From assembly GCA_900319635.1 (NCBI GenBank), contig ONPF01000028.1, positions 1 to 39,327 of the forward strand: a stretch of DNA of 39,327 bases, written 5' to 3'. A model generated the notes under the pieces. It searched no databases. It was not told the origin of the DNA and saw only the letters and a list, made by a program, of their open reading frames with translations. The DNA comes from an uncultured Eubacteriales bacterium (lineage in GTDB: Bacteria > Bacillota > Clostridia > Oscillospirales > Oscillospiraceae). Shown here piece after piece: positions 1-7,304 of the stretch; the first letter of the stretch is position 1, and each line of letters opens with the position of its first letter. The translations under genes and the position numbers were made by a program.

Positions 1-435
1 CTTGTCGTACTCGATCTCGGGGAAGATGATCTGTTCCTTCAGGCCCAGGCTGTAGTTGCCGCGGCCGTCGAAGGCGTCGGCGCTGATGCCGCGGAAGTCG
101 CGGACACGGGGCAGCGCCACGTTGAACAGACGGTCCAGGAACTCCCACATGCGGTCCTGGCGCAGGGTCACCTTCACGCCGACCTTCATGCCCTCACGGA
201 GCTTGAAGTTGGCGACGGACTTCTTGGCCACGGTGGCAACAGCGTGCTGACCGGTGATGGCGGAGATGTCCTTGATGACGGCTTCCAGAGCCTTGGCGTT
301 ATCCTTGCAGTCGCCGCAGCCGACGGAGACAACGATCTTGTCGATCTTGGGGATCTGCATGGAGGACTTGTACTGGAACTTCTCCATCAGAGCAGGAGCA
401 ACTTCCTTGAGGTACTTTTCTTTCATACGAGTCAT
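1..435 (-). CDS. rplE: 50S ribosomal protein L5, 3'-truncated by window edge
   Basis: L5 binds 5S rRNA in the central protuberance of the large subunit. The 145 visible residues start [12 protein letters not shown], carry the family core around [10 protein letters not shown] and [10 protein letters not shown], and continue through [14 protein letters not shown] and [10 protein letters not shown]; the last ~35 residues lie beyond base 1. The start is the ATG at 435, preceded by AAGGAG at good spacing; the downstream in-frame Met4 lacks this. It is the last visible gene of the S10/spc operon, 20 bp after rplX. The family identity is certain; only the C-terminus is missing, by window truncation and not by mutation. 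Confidence 0.97.
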   Translation of the reverse strand, partial: MTRMKEKYLKEVAPALMEKFQYKSSMQIPKIDKIVVSVGCGDCKDNAKALEAVIKDISAITGQHAVATVAKKSVANFKLREGMKVGVKVTLRQDRMWEFLDRLFNVALPRVRDFRGISADAFDGRGNYSLGLKEQIIFPEIEYDK

Positions 436-455
436 GGTCAGTTATCTCCTTTCTC

Positions 456-761
456 TCAGATTTCAGCGCCGCACTTCTTGCAGACGCGGGTCTTCTTGCC
501 GTTCTCGATCTTGTGACCGACGCGGGTAGCCTTGCCGCACTTGGGGCAGACGAGCTGCACCTTGCTGGCGTAGATGGGGGTCTCGACCTTGATGATGCCG
601 CCCTCATCGCCCTGCTTGCGGGGCTTCTGATGCTTGGTGGCAACGTTCACGCCCTCCACGGTGACCTTGGCGGCCTTCGGGTCGGCGGTCAGGACCTTGC
701 CCTGCTTGCCCTTGTCCTTGCCGGACAGGACAACGACTTTATCGTCTTTCTTAATGTTCAT
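456..761 (-). CDS. rplX: 50S ribosomal protein L24
   Basis: L24 is an early assembly protein that nucleates 23S rRNA folding and sits near the exit tunnel. The 101-aa product is of normal length. An N-terminal KOW motif (residues ~4-30, [17 protein letters not shown]) is followed by the conserved [13 protein letters not shown]. Two CxxC pairs (residues 72-75 and 94-97) form a likely zinc-binding C-terminal part, as in the zinc-type L24 of many Firmicutes. It lies 15 bp downstream of rplN in the usual order. Confidence 0.97.
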   Translation of the reverse strand: MNIKKDDKVVVLSGKDKGKQGKVLTADPKAAKVTVEGVNVATKHQKPRKQGDEGGIIKVETPIYASKVQLVCPKCGKATRVGHKIENGKKTRVCKKCGAEI

Positions 762-776
762 TCTCTGTGCCCTCCA

Positions 777-1148
777 TCAAATCACTTCGGGAGCCAGGGA
801 CAGGATCTTCATGTATTCCTTGTCACGGAGCTCACGGGCGACAGGCCCAAAGATACGCGTGCCGCGGGGGTTCTTATCACCGGAGTTAATAAGAACGGCA
901 GCGTTCTCGTCGAAGCGGACATAGGTGCCGTCGGCGCGGCGGACGGGCTTGACAGTGCGGACGATAACAGCCTTCACAACGTCGCCCTTCTTCACGGAAC
1001 CGCCGGGCGCCGCCTTGCGGACGGAGCAGACGATCACGTCACCGATGCTGGCATACTTGCGCTTGGAGCCGCCAAGCACGCGGATGCACTTGAGTTCTTT
1101 GGCGCCGGTATTGTCGGCGACCTTCAGATAAGATTCCTGTTGGATCAT
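777..1148 (-). CDS. rplN: 50S ribosomal protein L14
   Basis: L14 lies at the subunit interface and is the docking site of the silencing factor RsfS. The product is 123 aa, one residue longer than the usual 122. The N-terminal block [20 protein letters not shown], the signature [15 protein letters not shown] and the terminal [19 protein letters not shown] are all intact. The start ATG is preceded by a GGAGG-type site. It sits between rpsQ and rplX with short spacers, as in other bacterial spc operons. Confidence 0.98.
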   Translation of the reverse strand: MIQQESYLKVADNTGAKELKCIRVLGGSKRKYASIGDVIVCSVRKAAPGGSVKKGDVVKAVIVRTVKPVRRADGTYVRFDENAAVLINSGDKNPRGTRIFGPVARELRDKEYMKILSLAPEVI

Positions 1149-1162
1149 ATTTCGGCGCCTCC

Positions 1163-1426
1163 TTACTTAGCCTTCTCAACGATCTCGACCACGCGCCAGC
1201 GCTTGTCGCGGCTGAGGGGGCGGGTCTCCATCACGCGGACGATATCGCCGACGCCGCACTCGTTGTTCTCGTCGTGGGCCTTCAGGCGGTAGGTGCGTCC
1301 GATGATCTTCTTGTAGGTCTTGTGCGCGACCCGGTCCTCGACGATGACGACCACGGTCTTGTCCATCTTGTCGCTGACGACCTTGCCAACGCGGACCTTA
1401 CGGGAAGTAGTTCTCTCAGTATTCAT
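1163..1426 (-). CDS. rpsQ: 30S ribosomal protein S17
   Basis: S17 is a primary 16S rRNA-binding protein of the small-subunit body. The 87-aa product shows the OB-fold landmarks [19 protein letters not shown], then [19 protein letters not shown], and the S17 signature [18 protein letters not shown]. The start at 1426 has a GGAGG site a few bases upstream. It follows rpmC by 14 bp and precedes rplN by 14 bp, in canonical order. Nothing unusual is seen. Confidence 0.98.
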   Translation of the reverse strand: MNTERTTSRKVRVGKVVSDKMDKTVVVIVEDRVAHKTYKKIIGRTYRLKAHDENNECGVGDIVRVMETRPLSRDKRWRVVEIVEKAK

Positions 1427-1440
1427 TTCCTCTTACCTCC

Positions 1441-1629
1441 TCAGTTCTGCTTCTCACGCAGGACGGTCTTGACGCGGGCGATGTCACGCCGTGCGGCAGA
1501 GATCTTGGTGGGGTTGTCGAGATGATTGGTGGCGTGCTGCATGCGGAGCATGAACAGATCCTTCTTCAGCTCAACCAGCTTCTGCTCCAGCTCGCTGACG
1601 GACATATTGCGGATTTCGTTTGCCTTCAT
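1441..1629 (-). CDS. rpmC: 50S ribosomal protein L29
   Basis: L29 is a small two-helix protein near the exit tunnel that contacts trigger factor and SRP. The 62-aa product starts MKANEIRNMSVSELEQKLVE and carries the family core KKDLFMLRMQ through ARVKTVLREKQ. An open frame extends upstream, but ATG at 1629 is the true start: it sits one base after the rplP stop (TGA-G-ATG), so translation is probably coupled to rplP. Length and sequence are ordinary for the family. Confidence 0.97.
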   Translation of the reverse strand: MKANEIRNMSVSELEQKLVELKKDLFMLRMQHATNHLDNPTKISAARRDIARVKTVLREKQN

Positions 1630-1630
1630 C

Positions 1631-2062
1631 TCATTCACCACCGTTCTCAGACTCGGTGCCCTTCGCAACGATCTTGGTCTTGATGGGCAGTTTGTGGCTG
1701 GCGAGACGCAGAGCTTCGCGGGCGATGTCCTCGGGGACACCGGCGATCTCAAACATCACGCGGCCGGGCTTGACGACTGCGACCCAGTACTCGGGAGCGC
1801 CTTTACCGGAACCCATACGGGTCTCGGCGGGCTTGGCGGTAACGGGCTTGTCGGGGAAGATCTTGATCCACACCTGACCGCCGCGCTTGGTGTAGCGGGT
1901 CATGGCGATACGAGCGGCCTCGATCTGGTTGGAGGTGATCCAGCCGGGCTCCTGCGCGGCCAGACCGAACTCACCGTAGCTCACAACGTTGCCGCGGGTG
2001 GCTTTGCCCTTCATGCGGCCGCGCTGAACTCTGCGGTATTTGACTCTCTTAGGCATTAACAT
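1631..2062 (-). CDS. rplP: 50S ribosomal protein L16
   Basis: L16 organises the A-site region of the large subunit. The 143-aa product starts [19 protein letters not shown] and includes the conserved [29 protein letters not shown] and the signature [19 protein letters not shown]. The start at 2062 is supported by this N-terminus and lies inside the 3' end of rpsC, a 14-bp overlap that implies translational coupling. Its own SD is the AAGGAGG within the rpsC tail. The gene ends one base before rpmC. Confidence 0.97.
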   Translation of the reverse strand: MLMPKRVKYRRVQRGRMKGKATRGNVVSYGEFGLAAQEPGWITSNQIEAARIAMTRYTKRGGQVWIKIFPDKPVTAKPAETRMGSGKGAPEYWVAVVKPGRVMFEIAGVPEDIAREALRLASHKLPIKTKIVAKGTESENGGE

Positions 2063-2900
2063 TAGTTGTTGCCTCCTTCCTTTGGGGTCTGCTGCCATAG
2101 CCGCCCTGGCGGTTGTCGCGGTTGTCGCGATTGTAGCCGCCCTGACGATTGTCACGGTTGTCGCGGTTGAAACCACCCTGGCGACGGTCGCCGCCGCGGC
2201 GGTCGTCCCGACGGCGGCGCTCGCCGGCGGGCTTGGAGAGATCCATGGTGCGCGGGGTGGTGCGCAGGGTCTGGGAGAGGACCTCGCCCTTGTAGATCCA
2301 CACCTTCACGCCGATGCGGCCGTAGGTGGTGTTGGCTTCGGCAAAGCCGTAGTCGATGTCGGCACGGATGGTCTGCAGAGGAATGGTACCCTCGTGGTAG
2401 CACTCGCTGCGGGCGATCTCAGCGCCGCCCAGACGGCCGCCGCACTTGACCTTGATGCCCCGGGCGCCCATACGCATGGCGCGGCCCATGGCGTTCTTCA
2501 TGGCACGGCGGAAGCCGATGCGCTTCTCCAGCTGCTGAGCGATGTTCTCAGCGACCAGCTGGGCGTTGGTGTCGGGGGTGCGAACCTCGACGATGGAGAG
2601 AGCCACGGGCTTGCCGATGAGCTTCTCGACCTCGAGACGCAGGCGCTCGATCTCGGCGCCGCCCTTGCCGATCACCACGCCCGGACGGGCGCAGTGGATA
2701 TAAATGCGAACCTTGGCGCTGTCGCGCTCGATCTCGATGGTGGGAACGCCGGCGGAATAGAGGGTCTTCTTCAGAAACAGCCGGATCTTGTGATCCTCGA
2801 CGATCAGATCGCCGACCTTGTCTTCCCGGGCATACCAACGGGAGTCCCAGTCTTTAATAACGCCTACACGCAGGCCATGGGGATTCACTTTCTGTCCCAT
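2049..2900 (-). CDS. rpsC: 30S ribosomal protein S3 with long Arg/Asn/Gly-rich tail
   Basis: S3 lines the mRNA entry tunnel and contributes to mRNA helicase activity. It has an N-terminal [20 protein letters not shown], a KH domain (~39-110) with the GKGG loop ([12 protein letters not shown], ~76-87), and the C-terminal S3 domain ending near residue 222. The protein is 283 aa, against roughly 210-230 in most bacteria. The extra ~56 residues (228-283) are low-complexity and very basic, with two copies of a 12-residue unit QGG(F/Y)NRDNRDNR (241-264; DNA 2109-2180). The tail runs over the start of rplP. It is probably disordered and RNA-binding. Confidence 0.96.
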   Translation of the reverse strand: MGQKVNPHGLRVGVIKDWDSRWYAREDKVGDLIVEDHKIRLFLKKTLYSAGVPTIEIERDSAKVRIYIHCARPGVVIGKGGAEIERLRLEVEKLIGKPVALSIVEVRTPDTNAQLVAENIAQQLEKRIGFRRAMKNAMGRAMRMGARGIKVKCGGRLGGAEIARSECYHEGTIPLQTIRADIDYGFAEANTTYGRIGVKVWIYKGEVLSQTLRTTPRTMDLSKPAGERRRRDDRRGGDRRQGGFNRDNRDNRQGGYNRDNRDNRQGGYGSRPQRKEATTNVNA

Positions 2901-2917
2901 AATTCTGCCTCCTTCCC

Positions 2918-3265
2918 TTAGTCTCTCTCAGCCACGGCGATGACGATGTGGCTGGTGCGCTTGTTGATGCGGTACATACGGCCCTGAGCTCTGGGCATGC
3001 CCCGCTTGAGGATGGGGCCGGCGCCGGCGTAGGTCTCGGCGACATACAGCTTCTCAGGATCCATTTCAAAGTTGTTCTCAGCGTTGGCCATGGCGCTCTT
3101 GAGCACCTTGATCATCAGCTCGCAGCCGGCCTTGGGGGTGTTCTCCATGAGGGCCATGGCGACCTTGGCGTCCTTGCCGCGGATCATGTTGCAGATGATC
3201 TCGACCTTGCGGGGAGAAATGCGGGCGTATTTGTGCTCCGCACGGGCAATTTTCTTCTCGTCCAT
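2918..3265 (-). CDS. rplV: 50S ribosomal protein L22
   Basis: L22 spans the large subunit and its hairpin forms part of the nascent-peptide exit tunnel. The 115-aa product has [18 protein letters not shown] near the N-terminus, [16 protein letters not shown] in the middle, and the tunnel hairpin and terminal block [20 protein letters not shown]. The start at 3265 has a GGAGG site just upstream. The gene lies 12 bp after rpsS and 17 bp before rpsC. Length and motifs are standard. Confidence 0.98.
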   Translation of the reverse strand: MDEKKIARAEHKYARISPRKVEIICNMIRGKDAKVAMALMENTPKAGCELMIKVLKSAMANAENNFEMDPEKLYVAETYAGAGPILKRGMPRAQGRMYRINKRTSHIVIAVAERD

Positions 3266-3277
3266 TTCTTCTCCTCC

Positions 3278-3550
3278 TTACTTGCCGGTCTTGCTGCCGG
3301 CATGGCCGCGGAAGGTACGGGTCGGGGCGAACTCGCCCAGCTTGTGACCGACCATATCCTCGGTGACATACACGGGAACGTGACGGCGGCCGTCATGAAC
3401 GGCGATGGTGTGTCCGACGAAGGACGGGAAAATCGTGGAGGAACGGCTCCAGGTCTTGACGACCTGCTTGTTGCCGCTCTTGTTCATCTCATCGACTCTC
3501 TTCAGCAGCTCGGGAGCGGCGAAGGGGCCCTTCTTAATGCTTCTGCTCAT
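3278..3550 (-). CDS. rpsS: 30S ribosomal protein S19
   Basis: S19 sits in the head of the small subunit near the A site and contacts S13. The 90-aa product begins [19 protein letters not shown] and contains [40 protein letters not shown] and [14 protein letters not shown], all diagnostic for the family. It has a GGAGG site before the ATG and lies 13 bp downstream of rplB. Nothing is unusual. Confidence 0.98.
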   Translation of the reverse strand: MSRSIKKGPFAAPELLKRVDEMNKSGNKQVVKTWSRSSTIFPSFVGHTIAVHDGRRHVPVYVTEDMVGHKLGEFAPTRTFRGHAGSKTGK

Positions 3551-3563
3551 TTACGTTCCCTCC

Positions 3564-4367
3564 TTACTTCGCGTTGCGGCGCTTGACGATGAACTTATCG
3601 GTCTTGTTCTTCGTCTTGCGGGTCTTGTAACCCAGCGCGGGCTTGCCCCAAGGAGTGACAGGGCCGGGACGGCCGTGGTCATTGGGGTTCATAACAGAGC
3701 CGCGGACCGTGGGGCGGATGCCCATGTGGCGTTTGCGGCCGGCCTTGCCGATGTGGACATTGGCGTGGTCGATGTTGCCGACCTGGCCGATGGTGGCAAA
3801 GCAGTCCATACGAACCTTGCGCATCTCGCCGGAGGGGAGACGCACGGTGGCCATGCCGTTCTCCTTGGCCATGAGCTGGGCGGCGACGCCGGCGCTGCGG
3901 ACAAGCTGCGCGCCCTTGCCGGGGTAGAGCTCGATGTTGTGGATCACGGTGCCCACGGGGATGTTGGCCATGGGCAGGGCGTTGCCGGCCTTGATGTCGG
4001 CAGCGGCGGAGGCGACGATGGTGTCGCCCACGTTCAGGCCCACAGGAGCCAGGATATAGCGCTTCTCGCCGTCGGTGTACTCCACCAGGGCGATATAGGC
4101 GCTGCGGTTGGGGTCATACTCCAGGCGGAGGACCTTCGCCTCGACGTCCAGCTTGTTGCGCTTGAAGTCGATGACGCGGTACTTCTGGCGGTTGCCGCCG
4201 CCCTGGTGGCGGACGGTGATGTGGCCGTAGCTGTTGCGGCCGGCGTTCTTCTTGAGAACCTCAAGCAGGCTCTTCTCGGGCTTGGCGTGCTTGTCGACGC
4301 CGTCAAAGCCGGAGACGGTCATGTGACGCCGGGCAGGAGTAGTAGGTCTGTAAGTTTTAATAGACAT
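3564..4367 (-). CDS. rplB: 50S ribosomal protein L2, PHGGGEGR loop absent
   Basis: L2 is an essential 23S rRNA-binding protein close to the peptidyl-transferase centre and inter-subunit bridge B7b. The N-terminal half ([39 protein letters not shown]) and the C-terminal [17 protein letters not shown] and [15 protein letters not shown] are clearly L2. The protein has 267 residues, against about 273-278 in relatives. The missing part is the normally near-invariant PHGGGEGR-xPI stretch: here MNPNDH runs straight into [10 protein letters not shown] (bases ~3650-3690). The frame is intact, so this is a precise ~11-codon deletion relative to expectation. It could be real divergence or a sequencing/assembly artefact. 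Operon position is normal. Confidence 0.96.
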   Translation of the reverse strand: MSIKTYRPTTPARRHMTVSGFDGVDKHAKPEKSLLEVLKKNAGRNSYGHITVRHQGGGNRQKYRVIDFKRNKLDVEAKVLRLEYDPNRSAYIALVEYTDGEKRYILAPVGLNVGDTIVASAAADIKAGNALPMANIPVGTVIHNIELYPGKGAQLVRSAGVAAQLMAKENGMATVRLPSGEMRKVRMDCFATIGQVGNIDHANVHIGKAGRKRHMGIRPTVRGSVMNPNDHGRPGPVTPWGKPALGYKTRKTKNKTDKFIVKRRNAK

Positions 4368-4381
4368 TCTGTTTTCCTCCC

Positions 4382-4678
4382 TTAGACCATGCCTTCAAAG
4401 AGCTCAATGTTCTTGGAGTCGGCGCTGAGCTTCACAACGGCCTTCTTCCAGGAGGCGGTCTTGCCCATGGGGTAAGCGCCGGTGCGCTTCTGCTTGCCGT
4501 TTACGTTCTCGGTGGTGACCTTGATGACGGTCACGCCGAAGATCTCCTCGATGGCCTTCTTGATCTCGATCTTGTTCGCGTCCTTGGCGACCTCAAACGC
4601 GTACTTCTTGATGTCCAGGTCTTCCATGGACTGCTCGGTGATGATGGGGCGGATGATCACGTCATATGCGGTCTTCAT
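4382..4678 (-). CDS. rplW: 50S ribosomal protein L23
   Basis: L23 lies at the exit-tunnel mouth and is the docking site for trigger factor and SRP. The 98-aa product has the usual opening [16 protein letters not shown], then [35 protein letters not shown] and [19 protein letters not shown]. Its start codon overlaps the rplD stop by one base (TGATG at 4676-4680), so translation is likely coupled to rplD. Length is normal for Firmicutes. Confidence 0.98.
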   Translation of the reverse strand: MKTAYDVIIRPIITEQSMEDLDIKKYAFEVAKDANKIEIKKAIEEIFGVTVIKVTTENVNGKQKRTGAYPMGKTASWKKAVVKLSADSKNIELFEGMV

Positions 4679-5301
4679 CAGGCGAACACCTCCTCGATCT
4701 TGGCAAGGGCAGCCTTGTCGACGACCATCTTGCCGCTGGTGAGAATCATATAGGGGCTGAGGATGGTGGCGGTGGTGGTGGTGACGCCCTCGATGTTGCG
4801 GGCGGACTTGACGACCTTCTCATCCACATTCTCGGTGACGACCAGAGCCTTGCCGTCCACACCCAGCTTGGTGAGGAAGCTCTGGAAGGGCTTGGTCTTG
4901 ATCTCCTCGACCTTCAGGCCGTCGATGACCAGGATCTCGTTCTCCTGCGCCTTGGCGGACAGGGCGGACTTGAGAGCCAGCCGGCGGACCTTCTTGTTGA
5001 GGCTGTAGCTGTAGTCCCGGGGCTTGGGAGCGAAGGCTACGCCGCCGTGGTACCACACAGGAGAACCTGCGTAGCCGGCGCGGGCGCGGCCGGTGCCCTT
5101 CTGACGCCAGGGCTTCTTGGTGGTGTAGGAAACCTCACCCTTGGTGAGGGCGCTCTGGGTACCCTGACGGCAGTTGGCCAGGTGATTCTTGACGGAATCA
5201 TGCAGAACGCTCTTGTTCGGCTCGATGCCGAAGATGGCCTCGGAGAGCTCGATCTCGCCGATCTTCTCGCCTGCCATATTAAACAGATTCGCAATAGGCA
5301 T
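4678..5301 (-). CDS. rplD: 50S ribosomal protein L4
   Basis: L4 has an extended loop that reaches the exit tunnel; in some bacteria it also represses its own operon. The 207-aa product has the loop signature KKPWRQKGTGRARAGYAGSP followed by HGGVAFAPKPRDYSYSLNKK and VRRLALKSALS, then a Rossmann-like C-terminal half with VDGKALVVTEN. It starts at 5301, 19 bp after rplC, with a GGAG-type site, and overlaps rplW by one base. It is a candidate regulator of the leader structures upstream of rpsJ and rplC, but that is only inference. Confidence 0.97.
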   Translation of the reverse strand: MPIANLFNMAGEKIGEIELSEAIFGIEPNKSVLHDSVKNHLANCRQGTQSALTKGEVSYTTKKPWRQKGTGRARAGYAGSPVWYHGGVAFAPKPRDYSYSLNKKVRRLALKSALSAKAQENEILVIDGLKVEEIKTKPFQSFLTKLGVDGKALVVTENVDEKVVKSARNIEGVTTTTATILSPYMILTSGKMVVDKAALAKIEEVFA

Positions 5302-5320
5302 TTATGCTGCTCTCCTTTCT

Positions 5321-6049
5321 TTACTTGGTACGGGCGGAAGCCTTCTGCGGGTTGACACGCGCGGACTGCTTCTGCGGGTTGATGCTGACACCGGCGGCCT
5401 CGCCCTTCTTGACGGGCTGGGTCTTGACGGTATTCTTAATGTAGACGATGCTGCCCTTGGGGCCGGGAACGGCGCCGCGGATGGCGATGAGGTTCAGCTC
5501 CGCGTCGACCTTGACGATGTCCAGGTTCTGCACAGTGACCTGATCCACGCCCATGTGACCAGCCTGCTTCTTGCCCGGGAAAATGCGGGAAGGATCGGTG
5601 CTGGAGCCCATGGAACCGGCGTGCCGGTGAACCGGGCCGCCGCCGTGGCTGGTGGGGGTGCGGCCCTGGCCGAAGCGCTTGATGACGCCGGCGTAGCCGT
5701 GGCCCTTGCTGATGCCGGTCACGTCGACCTTGTCGCCCTCGGCGAAGATGTCGGCCTTCACAGTATCGCCCACTTCAAACTTCGCGGTATCCTCCAGGCG
5801 GAACTCCTTGAGGTGCTTGAGATTGGCAACGCCCGCCTTCTTCAGGTGGCCTGCCTCGGGCTTGGAGAGCTTCTTCTCGGCGACTTCCTCGTAGCCGAAC
5901 TGGACAGCCTCGTAACCCTCTTTTTCCTTGGTCATCTTGGCGACCACCGTGCAGGGGCCCGCCTCAATGACGGTGACGGGAATGACCTTACCCGCCTCGT
6001 CGAAGATCTGCGTCATGCCGACCTTCTTGCCAATGATGGCTTTCTTCAT
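5321..6049 (-). CDS. rplC: 50S ribosomal protein L3 with C-terminal repeat tail
   Basis: L3 is an early assembly protein that reaches toward the peptidyl-transferase centre. The 242-aa product starts [20 protein letters not shown] and has the signature region [40 protein letters not shown] and [15 protein letters not shown]. It is ~30 residues longer than many bacterial L3 proteins because of a basic tail with a duplicated unit ([16 protein letters not shown]). The start at 6049 is preceded by GAAGGAGGAAATACCAA. It is separated from rpsJ by an unusual 420-bp gap. Confidence 0.97.
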   Translation of the reverse strand: MKKAIIGKKVGMTQIFDEAGKVIPVTVIEAGPCTVVAKMTKEKEGYEAVQFGYEEVAEKKLSKPEAGHLKKAGVANLKHLKEFRLEDTAKFEVGDTVKADIFAEGDKVDVTGISKGHGYAGVIKRFGQGRTPTSHGGGPVHRHAGSMGSSTDPSRIFPGKKQAGHMGVDQVTVQNLDIVKVDAELNLIAIRGAVPGPKGSIVYIKNTVKTQPVKKGEAAGVSINPQKQSARVNPQKASARTK

Positions 6050-6470
6050 TTGGTATTTCCTCCTTCGGTTATTGGTTGCCTCGCTTAGCCCGGGTGGTCC
6101 GCCCGTCCAGAGGCTGGCAACTTAACCCGTCCGCATTCGCAAGCTACGGACTATGGGTCATTACAAATAGTTTTGAGTTTTCAGAGTTCAGTGTTCAGAC
6201 GCTGAAAACTGGGGGTTTGCGCAGGGCAGACGATGGTAAAGACGCTGAGAGCAGATTCCGCAGGGATTTTTCGGCGGATCAAGGCGCTTTCTCGCAGGAA
6301 TACTTAAGTGAGCCTCCGAAAACGCAAGCGCAGCACAGCGTTTTCGGCTAAGGCGAACTTATGCATGTGAGCGTAGCGAATCGTATTGTGTATTTCAAGA
6401 GGAAGCAACGCAGAGCCGGCGGAAAATCACCGGAAGATGCCGAACGCGGATTTACCGGAGTTTGCCCAAA
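6050..6470 (-). other. rpsJ-rplC intergenic region: candidate structured leader plus repeats
   Basis: This 420-bp gap inside an operon that is otherwise tightly packed holds no credible gene. Next to rplC (6075-6121) the transcript can fold with GTTGCC pairing GGCAAC, an alternative GCCUC/GAGGC pairing, and an inner CGGG-CCCG hairpin, ending ~15 nt before the rplC SD. GTCCG/CGGAC can also pair at 6129-6151. At 6171-6198 there is a four-unit heptamer array (TTTTGAG, TTTTCAG, AGTTCAG, TGTTCAG on the plus strand). A perfect 10-bp inverted repeat CCGAAAACGC/GCGTTTTCGG lies near 6317-6348. No convincing promoter was found here. Confidence 0.5.
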
Positions 6471-6788
6471 TTAGAGCTTGATCTCGATCTCCACGCCGGC
6501 GGGGACTTCCAGGTTCATCAGAGCTTCCACGGTCTTCTGGGTGGGGCTCATGATGTCGATGAGGCGCTTGTGGGTGCGGCGCTCAAACTGCTCACGGCTG
6601 TCCTTGTACTTGTGAACGGCACGCAGGATGGTGACGATCTCGGTCTTGGTGGGCAGGGGGATGGGGCCGGAGACCTTGGCCTCGGTGCGCTTGGCGGCTT
6701 CCACGATGGTTTCGGCGGCCTTGTCGATGAGCTGGTGGTCGTAAGCCTTGAGGCGGATGCGGATCATGTTCTTGTTGGTGCTTGCCAT
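6471..6788 (-). CDS. rpsJ: 30S ribosomal protein S10
   Basis: S10 is part of the small-subunit head and, with NusB, of antitermination complexes. The product (105 aa from this start) has [19 protein letters not shown], the signature [19 protein letters not shown], and [10 protein letters not shown]-type residues ([15 protein letters not shown]). The ATG at 6788 follows AAGGAG with good spacing and gives the usual length. An in-frame ATG at 6830 also has a strong SD (AAGGGAGG, ~9 nt) and would add a very basic 14-residue extension ([11 protein letters not shown]); which start is used cannot be decided by eye. It is the first gene of the S10 operon. Confidence 0.95.
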   Translation of the reverse strand: MASTNKNMIRIRLKAYDHQLIDKAAETIVEAAKRTEAKVSGPIPLPTKTEIVTILRAVHKYKDSREQFERRTHKRLIDIMSPTQKTVEALMNLEVPAGVEIEIKL

Positions 6789-6904
6789 GGGTGATTTCTC
6801 CTTCTTTTTCGTACGTTTTTTCGGCGGCATTGGGGACCGCCTCCCTTATGCGTACGGATGAAGCCGATTTTTGTACACACAACCGTGCGTATCAGACCGT
6901 GACC

Positions 6905-6932
6905 GAAAAAACAAACCGGCCAGATGGCCGGT
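6905..6932 (-). terminator. intrinsic terminator/attenuator in S10-operon leader
   Basis: Read on the minus strand, ACCGGCC-ATCT-GGCCGGT forms a perfect 7-bp GC stem followed by TTTGTTTTTT, a textbook Rho-independent terminator. It lies ~165 nt into the leader transcribed from the promoter at 7103-7131 and ~115 nt before the rpsJ start, so it would control read-through into the operon. A second hairpin (GTACACGCG/CGCGTGCAC, 6941-6963) lies just upstream in the RNA. Attenuation is inferred, not shown. Confidence 0.75.
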
Positions 6933-7102
6933 CGAATCCCGTGCACGCGATATACGCGTGTACAAAACAGGTTTCAGCCGCCCGATTGCGCACCGGATAT
7001 TCCTCCGATGCCGGACATACTCCACGGAAGTTACCTCGGAAATCCGAGCAATCTCCCGCTTCCTCGCATAATACGCCCGTGCTCTCGCACACGCGCTCTG
7101 TT

Positions 7103-7131
7103 AGTATAGCAGGATGATCCTCCCATGTCAA
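7103..7131 (-). promoter_or_regulatory. S10-operon promoter
   Basis: On the minus strand TTGACA (7131-7126) and TATACT (7108-7103) are separated by exactly 17 bp, a near-perfect sigma-A promoter. Transcription from about 7096 would give a leader of ~300 nt before rpsJ. No other strong minus-strand promoter is seen before rplC. Confidence 0.88.
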
Positions 7132-7240
7132 GAGGAATTTTAGTATTTATGGAGAAAATTTTTTATTGTTTTTGTGCAGAGCGACAAAAATAGTTGCAGG
7201 CCGGTGACAGGGCCTTCTTCGCCCTTTTCCCCGCCCCGCG

Positions 7241-7269
7241 TTGATTTTATGCCGGAACTATGGTAACAT
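7241..7269 (+). promoter_or_regulatory. promoter of the DUF6056-like pair
   Basis: TTGATT (7241-7246), a 17-bp spacer and TAACAT (7264-7269) form a plausible sigma-A promoter 36 bp before the start codon at 7305. It diverges from the S10 promoter about 110 bp to the left. Confidence 0.6.
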
Positions 7270-7304
7270 GGAGGAAACTCCAAGCAAATTGTCGAGGTGT
7301 TTGC

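Noticed and set aside
6171-6198. Heptamer arrays as degraded CRISPR or phase-variation tracts in genes
   Set aside because: Units are too short for CRISPR; all sites are intergenic, so ordinary contingency-locus frameshifting does not apply.
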